Source: an uncultured Pelagibacteraceae bacterium
Lineage (GTDB): Bacteria; Pseudomonadota; Alphaproteobacteria; Pelagibacterales; Pelagibacteraceae
NCBI GenBank assembly: GCA_902571525.1
Contig: CACGCL010000009.1
Coordinates: 1-42,915, forward strand
Reading direction: 5' to 3'
DNA: 42,915 nt
Under the pieces are notes generated by a model, which worked only from the letters and a program-made list of their open reading frames with translations, was not told the DNA's origin and did no database searches. The translations under genes were made by a program, and so were the position numbers. Of this stretch, positions 32,798 through 41,315 are shown piece after piece; position 1 is the first letter of the stretch; each line of letters opens with the position of its first letter.

Positions 32798-34087
32798 ATG
32801 ACGATTAAATATTTAAAAAAAGCATCTAAAACAGCATCGACAGATGACACTAAAACAAAAGATATAGTTCAAAATCTCTTAAAAGAACTCGAAAAATCAA
32901 AAGAAGAAGGTTGTAAGGAATTAACTAAAAAATTTGATAAATATGATGGAGAAATAATTATTTCAAAAGAAAAAATAGAGGAAATAAATAAAAATTTAGA
33001 TCAAAAAACTAAAGACGATATTAAATTTTCATACGATAGAGTTCGTAAATTTGCAGAAGCGCAACTTGCAAACTACGGAAAAGACTTTGAAGTCGAACTA
33101 TCAAATGGATTATATGCTGGTCAAAAGTTAGTACCTGTTAATACCGCCGGCTGTTATATACCAGGTGGAAGATACGCTCACATAGCATCAGCAGTTATGA
33201 GTGTCACAACTGCAAAAGTTGCGGGAGTTAAAAATATTATTGCATGTAGTCCCCCTAAAGAAGGAATTGGTGCCCACCCTTCTATAATTTATACAGCAAA
33301 TTTATGTGGTGCTGATGTAATTTTAAATCTTGGTGGTGTTCCAGCTATTGCGGCAATGACATATGGAATGTTTGGAAATGCTCCAGCTGATATTTTAGTT
33401 GGCCCTGGAAATCAATTTGTTGCTGAAGCTAAAAGAATTTTATTTGGAAAAGTTGGAATTGATTTATTTGCTGGTCCAACAGAAATAGGAATTATTGCAG
33501 ATGAAACTGCAGATCCAGAAATTGTAGCTGTTGATTTAGTTGGTCAAGCAGAGCACGGATATAATTCTCCATGTTGGTTATATACCACAAGCCAAAAACT
33601 TGCAGATGAAGTTATGAAACGAGTTCCAGAATTAATAGAGAAACTTCCAGAAGTTCCAAGGTTAAGTGCAGAGGCTGCTTGGAGAGATTATGGTGAAGTA
33701 ATATTATGCGATACTGATGAAGAAATAGTGAAAGTGAGTGATGACTATGCACCTGAACATTTAGAGATACAAACTAAAAATCTTGAATGGTTTCATAAGA
33801 GATTAAAAAACTACGGTTCGTTATTTATAGGAGAAGAAACAACTGTTGCTTATGGTGATAAATGTTCTGGTACTAATCATATATTACCAACTAAGGGTGC
33901 TGGTAAATATACTGGTGGGTTGTTCGTTGGTAAATTTATAAAAACATTAAGTTTTCAAAGAATGACAAAAGAATCTACAAAAGAAGTTGGTTCAGCGGCT
34001 GCTAGGATTTCAAGATACGAAGGTATGGAAGCTCACGCAAGAACTGGTGATGTTAGATTACGTAAGTATGGATATTCAAACGAATAA
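32798..34087 (+). CDS. histidinol dehydrogenase paralogue, probable sulfopropanediol 3-dehydrogenase (HpsN-like)
   Basis: 429 residues with the HisD fold and all zinc and catalytic residues: Gln250 and His253 (GQAEHGYNS), Glu320-His321 (APEHLE), Asp354 and His413. NAD motif GPGNQFVAEAKR begins at 202. What differs from true HisD is the end NHILPTKGAGKYTGGLFVGKFIKT (key features: YTGGL.VGKF.KT), a pattern I associate with HpsN and similar HisD-like alcohol dehydrogenases. HpsN performs the NAD-linked oxidation of 2,3-dihydroxypropane-1-sulfonate to sulfolactate. No other his gene is near. The neighbour is a ComC-like enzyme for the next step. It ends two bases before the converging autotransporter gene. 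Confidence 0.8.
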   Translation: MTIKYLKKASKTASTDDTKTKDIVQNLLKELEKSKEEGCKELTKKFDKYDGEIIISKEKIEEINKNLDQKTKDDIKFSYDRVRKFAEAQLANYGKDFEVELSNGLYAGQKLVPVNTAGCYIPGGRYAHIASAVMSVTTAKVAGVKNIIACSPPKEGIGAHPSIIYTANLCGADVILNLGGVPAIAAMTYGMFGNAPADILVGPGNQFVAEAKRILFGKVGIDLFAGPTEIGIIADETADPEIVAVDLVGQAEHGYNSPCWLYTTSQKLADEVMKRVPELIEKLPEVPRLSAEAAWRDYGEVILCDTDEEIVKVSDDYAPEHLEIQTKNLEWFHKRLKNYGSLFIGEETTVAYGDKCSGTNHILPTKGAGKYTGGLFVGKFIKTLSFQRMTKESTKEVGSAAARISRYEGMEAHARTGDVRLRKYGYSNE

Positions 34088-34089
34088 TT

Positions 34090-36213
34090 TTAAAAAGTAC
34101 TAACAAGCTCAATAGTTGCACCATAATCAGGAATTGAACTCATCAAATTATAATTTGAATTCACCCTGATATCAAAACCTTTTAAATTTCTATTGTAGCT
34201 TAAATAAGCTTTATTATTATCTAAGTTCATTGCATATTCAATGTCATCTGATGGCACATAGCCTAAACCAAAATATAAAGTATCACTATGAGAATTATTA
34301 CTCTGATTTCTCTCATAAATAGTCATTATTGATAAACCGTTTTCATTTATTAAATCAAATCCAATATTCGCTCTTAAATTTTTAGAATCTTGATCAATTG
34401 CTTTTGTGTATTCTGTAGTTTCAGAGAGATAACGATATGTAGCATCTGATGATGGGCTAAAATCTAAACCAAGTTCTAAGCCGCCATAAGATTTAAAAGT
34501 AAAAGTATCAAAATCTAAAATATCACTTATTGTAAATCCTGTGGATACCATGCCAGTTTCAACAGTTTGTTTATTGTATACTAGTGCAGCAACTCCTTTT
34601 TCCCGGTATTTGGATAATTCTGTGTAACTCAAATCAATTCTAATATTAGGATCTATAACAAAATTATTTTTTTTATATTTAGTAACATAATTAATTGATC
34701 CAAAAACTTGTGCCCCATCTCTCTCACCAGTTCTTCTATTTCCCCCGCCTACTCTTACATGATCAGTCTTCAATGTACTTATTCCAATAATACTTTCTGT
34801 AAATCTTTCTTCATTATGAGGAAAAGTTCCATAAAGTGATAAACTAAAAGATTCTGTATCTAAATTAGTCCCAGATGATCCTATATCAACTTCATCATTG
34901 CCAAACCTAAGGGCGTAGCCATATAATTTATTTTCACTAATTTTTTTGTCCATTCCAATAGTTATACCAGTGCTATTTATATCTTTTGATGCTGAAGAAG
35001 ATGTGTCTCCAGTCCTTCCAAAGCTAACACTACCTTCACTCCAAAATGACCAGCTGTCAGACAATTTGTTTAAAGTATTATTTGATTTTTCCGATATTGG
35101 AATAACTTTTGCTAAAGATGCTATTGTTTTATTTGGAAAGTTAAATTTAATGTTTTGATTACTTAATTGGTCACTCGTTCTATGTCTTCTTAACCAATAC
35201 ATACGGTTAAGAACTGGGGTACTCGCCTGAATAGCAATTTGTTTTGCTGTTGCAGTTTGAGACTCGATTGAGCTTAAAATATCTTTACCCCCATCAGAGG
35301 TAGTTATTGGATCATCACAAGCACCATCAATTACGCTCCAATTACAACTTAGGTTAAATTCATGAACTTTATTATTACTAGCATCCGAGGGACTATCATC
35401 AATGATAAACATTTTACTTCCATCATTACTAAACACAACTTCTCTTGAATCTGCACTAACAGAGCTTGTATCGAAGGTACCTTCAAGGGATCGAGTAGAA
35501 ACATCATAAGGTGTAGTTAATTTAAACTGAGAAATCTTATGCAAATTTTTTACTAAATCTCCAATACCTCTAATGGTATACATTTTAGTACCATCGTAAT
35601 TAAAAGTAACTCCATCTATGTAATTGTGAGTAGAACTTAGGTCTTCAGTATTAAGATGAGTAACTGTGGAGCTAAGATCAAATGGTGTAGCTAGTGAATA
35701 TTCATGAATTTTATGTTGGGATCGATTTCCTGCACCAGCAACAATCATTCTGGTACCATCATTATTAAATGCAATTGAATTTGCTCTTATTTCTTGGCTA
35801 GAAATATCTTGCTCATCATTAAATGTAGCAGTTGAAACATCAAATGCAGTGCTTAGTAAGTATTCATCTACTGACTTATTACCAGCATGGTTAACAATAA
35901 ACATTTTTGTTCCATCGTTATTGAACACTACTTGTGTTGCTTGTGTAGCACCACCTCTATCTACTATTTTGGTATTATTTACGATTGCCGTTGAAATGTC
36001 ATATGGGGTAGTTAATATATGTTCGATAACTGCATCCGATGCTCCAGCTGTTACAGTATACATTTTTGTACCATCATTATTAAAGTTAAGTCCTAAATAA
36101 AAGTTGTCATCAAGTGATTTACTTTGCACAAAGGTTGGCCCTGCCATAGATTTAAAATGAAATGTGCTTAGAAATAATAAAATTAGATAAAATATTTTTA
36201 TTGTTCTATTCAT
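34090..36213 (-). CDS. autotransporter with N-terminal five-repeat propeller-like region
   Basis: 707 residues with a signal peptide (1-24, ending SMAG). Five repeats with the core FNNDGTKMY.V occur at about 43-54, 96-107, 148-159, 203-214 and 260-271, each preceded or followed by an LTTPYD(I/V)STA-like strand; the 53-57-residue spacing suggests beta-propeller blades. After a helical linker (about 300-385) the last 300 residues alternate polar and hydrophobic strands and end in a terminal Phe, as outer-membrane barrels do. It is probably a surface-displayed or secreted adhesin or binding protein. It is the only evident outer-membrane autotransporter in the window. Confidence 0.8.
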   Translation of the reverse strand: MNRTIKIFYLILLFLSTFHFKSMAGPTFVQSKSLDDNFYLGLNFNNDGTKMYTVTAGASDAVIEHILTTPYDISTAIVNNTKIVDRGGATQATQVVFNNDGTKMFIVNHAGNKSVDEYLLSTAFDVSTATFNDEQDISSQEIRANSIAFNNDGTRMIVAGAGNRSQHKIHEYSLATPFDLSSTVTHLNTEDLSSTHNYIDGVTFNYDGTKMYTIRGIGDLVKNLHKISQFKLTTPYDVSTRSLEGTFDTSSVSADSREVVFSNDGSKMFIIDDSPSDASNNKVHEFNLSCNWSVIDGACDDPITTSDGGKDILSSIESQTATAKQIAIQASTPVLNRMYWLRRHRTSDQLSNQNIKFNFPNKTIASLAKVIPISEKSNNTLNKLSDSWSFWSEGSVSFGRTGDTSSSASKDINSTGITIGMDKKISENKLYGYALRFGNDEVDIGSSGTNLDTESFSLSLYGTFPHNEERFTESIIGISTLKTDHVRVGGGNRRTGERDGAQVFGSINYVTKYKKNNFVIDPNIRIDLSYTELSKYREKGVAALVYNKQTVETGMVSTGFTISDILDFDTFTFKSYGGLELGLDFSPSSDATYRYLSETTEYTKAIDQDSKNLRANIGFDLINENGLSIMTIYERNQSNNSHSDTLYFGLGYVPSDDIEYAMNLDNNKAYLSYNRNLKGFDIRVNSNYNLMSSIPDYGATIELVSTF

Positions 36214-36253
36214 CTGAAATTAAGACTTTAAAATGAATATATAAAAATAGAAT

Positions 36254-36916
36254 TTATTCTCTACTTAAATCTTTAGAGCTGATATTTTCTTCTTTTTTAG
36301 GGTATTTTTTTTCGTTAATGATATTTGCAAAACTGTGATTAACATCACGGTGTCCAGCTTCATCATCACGTATAACTCTCACTACATCTTTTAATGTAGC
36401 ATGCAAAGGTAAGTTCCAATAATTTATTGCAACTTCTGGAGCTGGCTCATCTTTTATTTTGCCAGTCTCTAATTCGTGTAAATATTCTGTGTAACTTCTA
36501 ACAGCTTCTTCTTCAAAATATCCAACAATTCTGTGAGCGGTTCTTTGAGATACTAAATAAATGATAGCGTATGTTACAATAAAAATAAATTGAGCCATCA
36601 AAATAATAACTCTTTCAATCCATGTTGGCTTTGCAACATGAATAAAAGTCATTAAATGCATTCTTTCATTTTCTGCTTCATCTAAAAGAATTTTAATCCA
36701 GCCTCTATCATCCTCCATTTTTCTTAAAGATTTTAGGTGAATTAGCATTCCAGCTACCATTCCAGGTACCGCAGCAACTGTTTCTAGAACAACGGCTCTA
36801 TGGCCGTATCTTTTCTTAAAAAAAGTATCGGCTAAAAGTCTTAAAAACTTCGTAAAGCCTAAAGCAACTTTATCGCTAAAGTTATTTGGCTCATAATGCT
36901 TTTCTAAATTGTTCAT
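36254..36916 (-). CDS. alternative oxidase (diiron ubiquinol oxidase)
   Basis: 220 residues, matching bacterial AOX rather than the longer plant forms. All diiron ligands are present in order: LET with Glu45, NERMHL with Glu84 and His87, FEEEAVRSY (Glu135 to Glu137) and [12 protein letters not shown] with Glu186 and His189. Two hydrophobic stretches (about 42-60 and 100-123) anchor it at the inner membrane, where it would oxidise ubiquinol with oxygen without pumping protons. It lies downstream of the peroxiredoxin operon after a 67-base gap. Probable roles are relief of over-reduction or respiration when copper/haem oxidases are limited; those are inference. Confidence 0.96.
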   Translation of the reverse strand: MNNLEKHYEPNNFSDKVALGFTKFLRLLADTFFKKRYGHRAVVLETVAAVPGMVAGMLIHLKSLRKMEDDRGWIKILLDEAENERMHLMTFIHVAKPTWIERVIILMAQFIFIVTYAIIYLVSQRTAHRIVGYFEEEAVRSYTEYLHELETGKIKDEPAPEVAINYWNLPLHATLKDVVRVIRDDEAGHRDVNHSFANIINEKKYPKKEENISSKDLSRE

Positions 36917-36983
36917 ACTTCTTATTTAGTTATTTTTATTTAAAATCCAATGGGTCTAAATTGACGTTTAAAAGTGTTCTATA

Positions 36984-37598
36984 TCAATAGAAATTAATAA
37001 TGGTGTTTAGAATATATAAAGACAAAACAGACATAAAAAGAATAACTAATATGTTTATATAAAACCAGGTTTTTTCATTATTTAAATATTTAGAAGAATA
37101 TTTTGCTAAATAACCAATGGTAAAAAAAAATAAAAAAGAAGATATCGTAGCACCTAAACCAAAATATATTTTATTAACTAAAGCAAAATTTTTAGAGAAA
37201 TTTCCTAAAAAAAATACTGTATCTGAATAAACATGTGGGTTTAGATAAGTAAATCCTAAAGTTTTTAAAACAATACTTTTAAAAGTGTCGTCAGTTTTAT
37301 AAGTAGAGAAATCAATATTGGAAAAACTTAATCTTATTTTATAGTAAATGAAATATAGTAAAAATATCAATAGTAAAATATTTAATATAAGTTCAATTGT
37401 TTGATTGAAATAACTTTGAAAATATTCAAATAAAATAATACCTAAAAATATTAATAAATAATCAGAAATTGAACAAATTAAACAAACTAAAAAAGTATAT
37501 TGTTTCTTTAGGCCCTGCTCTATTACAAAAATATTTTGAGCACCAAGTGCTAAAATCAAACTTAAACCAGTAAAAAAACCAATTAATAAGTATTCCAT
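36984..37598 (-). CDS. LysE/ArgO-family amino acid exporter
   Basis: 204 residues, about six membrane helices. The N-terminus LIGFFTGLSLILALGAQNIFVIEQGLKKQY is diagnostic (GAQN and EQG(L/I) motif), followed by CSISDYLLIFLGI and TLGFTYLNPHVYSDTVFFLG. LysE/ArgO members export lysine, arginine or their analogues. It follows the methyltransferase gene with a one-base gap, so it is the last gene of a three-gene operon with peroxiredoxin. Substrate not readable. Confidence 0.88.
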   Translation of the reverse strand: MEYLLIGFFTGLSLILALGAQNIFVIEQGLKKQYTFLVCLICSISDYLLIFLGIILFEYFQSYFNQTIELILNILLLIFLLYFIYYKIRLSFSNIDFSTYKTDDTFKSIVLKTLGFTYLNPHVYSDTVFFLGNFSKNFALVNKIYFGLGATISSFLFFFTIGYLAKYSSKYLNNEKTWFYINILVILFMSVLSLYILNTIINFY

Positions 37599-37599
37599 T

Positions 37600-38253
37600 T
37601 TAAATTTTTTGATTAATAACTAAGGATAATTTTCTTGGGAAATCTCCTTCATCAAAGTGATCAATGCTTAAATTTTTAAAACCTTTTAATAACTTTTTAA
37701 TTTTTTCATCTGAAAAATAATGAACAATATATCCATTCATTTCGTATAAGTCTTCTCCTCTATGTATACCTTTTTTATAATCTGCATCTGTATGGTTTCT
37801 AACTGTATAAATATTTATAGAGTCTTTATTTATAACTCTACATATCTCATTGTTTAAATTTTCTAGTTCAGAGTTTGTGAAAGCCATACAATAAAGCATG
37901 TGTGAGTAACAACCATCAAAACTATCATCTTTAAAATTTAATTTTTGTCTTAAGTCGTGTGTTTGAGCGTCAATAAAATCATTTAACCCTAGACTGTCTG
38001 ATTTCTTTTTTATTATTTCAACAGCCGTTGGACTGTAATCTAACGCAGTTACTTTAATAGAATTTTTAGCAAAAAAGATTGTGTCTCGTCCTAATCCTGC
38101 TCCGAGTTCAATGATTTGTTTAACGTTATTTTTCTTAAAATTTTCTAAAGCTATCTTTGCAGAATGGCTTGGTTCAGAACCAAACATCTCAGGCTTACTT
38201 GAGAAACTCTTTTCCCAATGCTGAGATTGTTCGATTAAAATCTTATTGTCCAA
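37600..38253 (-). CDS. class I SAM-dependent methyltransferase
   Basis: 217 residues. IIELGAGLGRDTIFFAKN (about 43-60) is SAM motif I; VTALDYSPTAVEIIKKK motif II; DDSFDGCYSHMLYCMAFTN is motif IV region. It begins EQSQHWEKSFSSKPEMFGSEPSHSA, a leader I associate with a small group of thiol or tellurite-type methyltransferases. It lies one base after the peroxiredoxin gene and one base before the exporter gene, so the three are co-expressed. Substrate unknown; a small electrophile or toxic sulfur/selenium species would fit a detoxification operon, as inference. Confidence 0.8.
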   Translation of the reverse strand: MDNKILIEQSQHWEKSFSSKPEMFGSEPSHSAKIALENFKKNNVKQIIELGAGLGRDTIFFAKNSIKVTALDYSPTAVEIIKKKSDSLGLNDFIDAQTHDLRQKLNFKDDSFDGCYSHMLYCMAFTNSELENLNNEICRVINKDSINIYTVRNHTDADYKKGIHRGEDLYEMNGYIVHYFSDEKIKKLLKGFKNLSIDHFDEGDFPRKLSLVINQKI

Positions 38254-38254
38254 T

Positions 38255-38917
38255 CTATTTTGATGGATCTGGTACTTTTCTTAAATAAGGTTTAACTGCA
38301 TTCCAACCATCAGGAAACAATTTCTTAGCTTCATCATCCTTAACTGCAGGAACAATAATAACTTCTTCTCCTTTTTTCCAATCAGCAGGTGTTGCTACTT
38401 TATGTTTTGCAGTAAGCTGCATAGAGTCTATTGATCTTAATAACTCCATAAAGTTTCTTCCTGTTGCCATTGGATAAGTTAAGAACAAACCAACTCTTTT
38501 ATCTGGTCTGATTATAAAAACTGTCCTAACTGTTTGGTTATCAACCGCAGTTCTTCCCATTGAAGTAGTGCCTGCATCACCTTCTAACATGTTGTAAAGT
38601 TTTGCAATTTTTAGATCCTCGTCTGCGATAATTGGATAATCAGGCTTCATACCTGTAACATCTTTTATGTCATCCAACCATTTAACATGATCTGATACTG
38701 GGTCCACACTTAAACCTATTACTTTGACATTTCTCTTATCAAATTCTGGTTTCATTCTTGCTAAAGATCCTAGTTCAGTTGTGCAAACTGGTGTAAAATC
38801 TTTTGGGTGCGAAAATAGAACACCCCAACTATCTCCTAACCATTCATGAAATGATATATCACCTATGGTTGTTTTAGCTGTAAAGTCTGGTGCTAAACTG
38901 TTTATTTTTAAAGTCAT
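38255..38917 (-). CDS. 1-Cys peroxiredoxin (Prx6 family)
   Basis: 220 residues. SHPKDFTPVCTTELG (36-50) places the peroxidatic cysteine at Cys45, and it is the only Cys in the protein. GLSVDPVSDHVKWLDDI (about 84-100) and the long C-terminal extension (about 160-220) are Prx6 features. It reduces hydrogen peroxide and organic peroxides using an external thiol. A strong ribosome site AAGGAGAGG lies just before the start, suggesting high expression. It heads an operon with the methyltransferase and exporter and diverges from the persulfide dioxygenase-like gene. Confidence 0.95.
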   Translation of the reverse strand: MTLKINSLAPDFTAKTTIGDISFHEWLGDSWGVLFSHPKDFTPVCTTELGSLARMKPEFDKRNVKVIGLSVDPVSDHVKWLDDIKDVTGMKPDYPIIADEDLKIAKLYNMLEGDAGTTSMGRTAVDNQTVRTVFIIRPDKRVGLFLTYPMATGRNFMELLRSIDSMQLTAKHKVATPADWKKGEEVIIVPAVKDDEAKKLFPDGWNAVKPYLRKVPDPSK

Positions 38918-38920
38918 TTA

Positions 38921-38929
38921 CCTCTCCTT
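38921..38929 (-). promoter_or_regulatory. strong ribosome binding site of the peroxiredoxin gene
   Basis: AAGGAGAGG on the minus strand, three bases before the ATG at 38917. It is identical to the site of the tauA-like gene. Confidence 0.65.
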
Positions 38930-38992
38930 TTTATAAACAAATTATATGCAAGATTGATTTGCTATGCAATTTTTTATAAAGTGATCATTAAT

Positions 38993-39691
38993 ATGATATT
39001 TGAACAATTATTTGATGAAAAATCTTCAACCTACACGTACATACTCTCAAGTGGTAAAGGTAGAGAGGCTTTAATTATTGATCCAGTTTTAGAACATACT
39101 GATGAATATTTAAAACTATTAAATAAATTAGAATTAAAATTAGTAAAAGTAATTGATACTCACATTCATGCAGATCATATCACTGGCTTAAATGAATTAA
39201 GTGAAAGAACAAATTGTACAAAAATTATGGGAGATAATTCAAAGTCTGAGGTTGTTGATTTAAGAGTTAAAGAAGATGAGAATGTTAAAATTGATAATAT
39301 TAATTTAAAGGTGATGTACACGCCTGGACATACTGATTGTTCGTATAGTTTTTTAATGAATGATAGAGTTTTTACAGGTGATACTCTTTTAATTAATGGT
39401 ACTGGAAGAACTGATTTTCAAAATGGAAATGCAAAACAACAGTACGACTCTATATTTAATAAATTATTAAAATTACCAGAAAATACAATTGTATTTCCTG
39501 CGCATGATTATAATGGTAAAAAACATTCTACAATTGGATCAGAGAGAAAAAATAATCCAAGATTACAAGTTAATTCTGTTGACCAATATGTAGAAATAAT
39601 GAATAACCTTAATCTTGCTAACCCAAAAATGATGGATGTAGCTGTTCCAGCTAATCTTAAGGGTTTAACTTTAAATCAAGTTAAAGCATAA
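38993..39691 (+). CDS. metallo-beta-lactamase-fold hydrolase, probable persulfide dioxygenase (ETHE1-like)
   Basis: 232 residues from ATG 38993 (the frame reaches 38954, but the ETHE1-like N-terminus [18 protein letters not shown] starts here). [10 protein letters not shown] carries His57, His59, Asp61 and His62; [26 protein letters not shown] and PAHDYNG complete the iron/metal site. GRTDFQ.G is characteristic of ETHE1-type sulfur dioxygenases rather than glyoxalase II. It would oxidise glutathione persulfide to sulfite, and lies 16 bases ahead of cysE-cysK, so sulfide/sulfane sulfur handling is supported by context. No fused rhodanese domain is present. Confidence 0.85.
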   Translation: MIFEQLFDEKSSTYTYILSSGKGREALIIDPVLEHTDEYLKLLNKLELKLVKVIDTHIHADHITGLNELSERTNCTKIMGDNSKSEVVDLRVKEDENVKIDNINLKVMYTPGHTDCSYSFLMNDRVFTGDTLLINGTGRTDFQNGNAKQQYDSIFNKLLKLPENTIVFPAHDYNGKKHSTIGSERKNNPRLQVNSVDQYVEIMNNLNLANPKMMDVAVPANLKGLTLNQVKA

Positions 39692-39707
39692 AAAAACTGT
39701 AATTAAC

Positions 39708-40289
39708 ATGAATGAATTTTTAAATTCTATTATCAAAAGAGATCCAGCTGCAAAATCAAAGCTAAGTGTAATATTAACTTATCCTGGCGCAAAAGCTGTT
39801 TTCTTTCATAGAATTGCAAATTTTTTTGCGATTGCAAAATTTAATTTGATTGCAAGAATTATTTCTCAGTTTTCTAGATTTTTAACTGGAATAGAAATTC
39901 ATCCTAATGCAAAGATTGGAAAAAATTTATTTATAGATCACGGTATGGGAGTTGTGATTGGCGAAACTTCAGATATTGGAGATAATGTAACAATTTATCA
40001 TATGGTGACTTTAGGAGGAATTTCTCCAAGTATAAATTCAGATGATCAGAGAAATACTAAAAGACATCCAACATTAATGGATAATGTTGTTGTTGGATCT
40101 GGTGCGCAAATATTAGGACCCGTTGTTGTAGGAAAAAATGCAAAAATTGGTGCTAATGCTGTAGTGACAAAAAATGTTGATGAAAATTCAGTAATGGTTG
40201 GAATACCTGCAAAGAATGTTGGTGAAGTTACAACTGAGGATGAAAACTTTAAACCATATGGTATTACTCAAGATAGTGATAAAAATTAA
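39708..40289 (+). CDS. cysE: serine O-acetyltransferase
   Basis: 193 residues, a short form lacking much of the N-terminal helical domain of E. coli CysE (273). [17 protein letters not shown] leads into the left-handed beta-helix hexapeptide repeats ([26 protein letters not shown]) with the catalytic DHG-MG-VIGE region and TLGGISP loop. It makes O-acetylserine for cysteine synthase, whose gene begins at the very next base. The C-terminus ends DSDKN, not with the Ile that in enteric CysE inserts into CysK, so a tight CysE-CysK complex may not form. Confidence 0.94.
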   Translation: MNEFLNSIIKRDPAAKSKLSVILTYPGAKAVFFHRIANFFAIAKFNLIARIISQFSRFLTGIEIHPNAKIGKNLFIDHGMGVVIGETSDIGDNVTIYHMVTLGGISPSINSDDQRNTKRHPTLMDNVVVGSGAQILGPVVVGKNAKIGANAVVTKNVDENSVMVGIPAKNVGEVTTEDENFKPYGITQDSDKN

Positions 40290-41291
40290 ATGAACAAACC
40301 ACAAAACAATTTTATAGAAGGAATTGGAAATACTCCTCTAGTAAAACTAAGAGCTGCATCTGAAATAACTGGATGTAATATTTATGGAAAAGCGGAATAT
40401 TTAAATCCTGGTGGATCTGTTAAAGATAGAGCTGCACTTGCATTAATTAGAGATGCAGAAGAAAAAAAACTAATTTCAAAAGGCGGTACAATTGTTGAAG
40501 GAACTGCCGGCAATACAGGAATTGGCTTATGTTTAATTGGAAATTCTGTTGGATATAAAACAATCATTGTTATGAACGAGGATCAAACTCAAGAGAAAAA
40601 AGATATGCTTAGAAATATGGGTGCTGACTTAAGGTTGGTAACACCTAAGCCTTATAAAGATGATGGTAATTTTGTAAAAGTAGCAGCTAAATTAGCAGAT
40701 GACTTAAAAAGTTCTAATAATCATGGAGTAGTTTGGGCTAATCAATTTGATAATACTGCAAATTCAAAAGGTCATTATGAAACAACTGGTCCAGAGATCT
40801 GGATGCAAACGGACGGAAAAGTGGATGGATTTGTTTGTTCATCAGGGACAGGAGGAACAATTGGTGGAGTAAGTAGTTTTTTAAAAGAAAAGAATAAAGA
40901 TATCAAAATTTATTTAGCTGATCCTGATGGTTCTTCTCTTTTTGATCATATTGAAAATGGTGAATTAAAATCTTCAGGGAGTTCCATCACTGAAGGAATA
41001 GGTTCAAGTAGAGTGACTGCTAATTTTGCAAAAGCTAAAATTGATGGTGCTTTTAAAGTGACTGATAAAGAAGCACTGCCAGTTTTATTTGATTTAATTC
41101 AAAATGAAGGTTTGAGTTTGGGAACAAGTTGTGCAATTAATGTTGCAGGTGCTATAAAATTAGGTAAGAAACTAGGCCCTGGCAAAACCATTGTTACTAT
41201 TCTTTGTGACAGATCTGACAAGTACAGTTCAAAATTGTTTAATAAAAAGTTCCTGCAAGATAAAGGCTTGCCCTTCCCAGAATGGATTTAA
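40290..41291 (+). CDS. cysK: O-acetylserine sulfhydrylase (cysteine synthase A)
   Basis: 333 residues of PLP fold type II. IGNTPLVKLRAASE and NPGGSVKDRAALAL place the PLP Lys at 45; TAGNTGIGLCLIG is the substrate loop; CSSGTGGTIGGVSSFLKEKN is the phosphate cup. It converts O-acetylserine plus sulfide to cysteine. It is in an operon with cysE and the persulfide dioxygenase-like gene. ADPDGSSLFDHIENGELKSSG is an inserted loop common in CBS-like CysK homologues, so cystathionine beta-synthase activity is a minor alternative. Confidence 0.93.
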   Translation: MNKPQNNFIEGIGNTPLVKLRAASEITGCNIYGKAEYLNPGGSVKDRAALALIRDAEEKKLISKGGTIVEGTAGNTGIGLCLIGNSVGYKTIIVMNEDQTQEKKDMLRNMGADLRLVTPKPYKDDGNFVKVAAKLADDLKSSNNHGVVWANQFDNTANSKGHYETTGPEIWMQTDGKVDGFVCSSGTGGTIGGVSSFLKEKNKDIKIYLADPDGSSLFDHIENGELKSSGSSITEGIGSSRVTANFAKAKIDGAFKVTDKEALPVLFDLIQNEGLSLGTSCAINVAGAIKLGKKLGPGKTIVTILCDRSDKYSSKLFNKKFLQDKGLPFPEWI

Positions 41292-41315
41292 GTAATTAGA
41301 TTTTAAAATTGAAAA

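Noticed and set aside
32798..34087. Histidinol dehydrogenase of histidine biosynthesis.
   Set aside because: No his neighbours, an HpsN-like C-terminal pattern and sulfonate-type context.
34090..36213. DNA repeat array or CRISPR in the autotransporter gene.
   Set aside because: The five repeats are at protein level with diverged DNA, and spacing is that of propeller blades rather than of CRISPR units.
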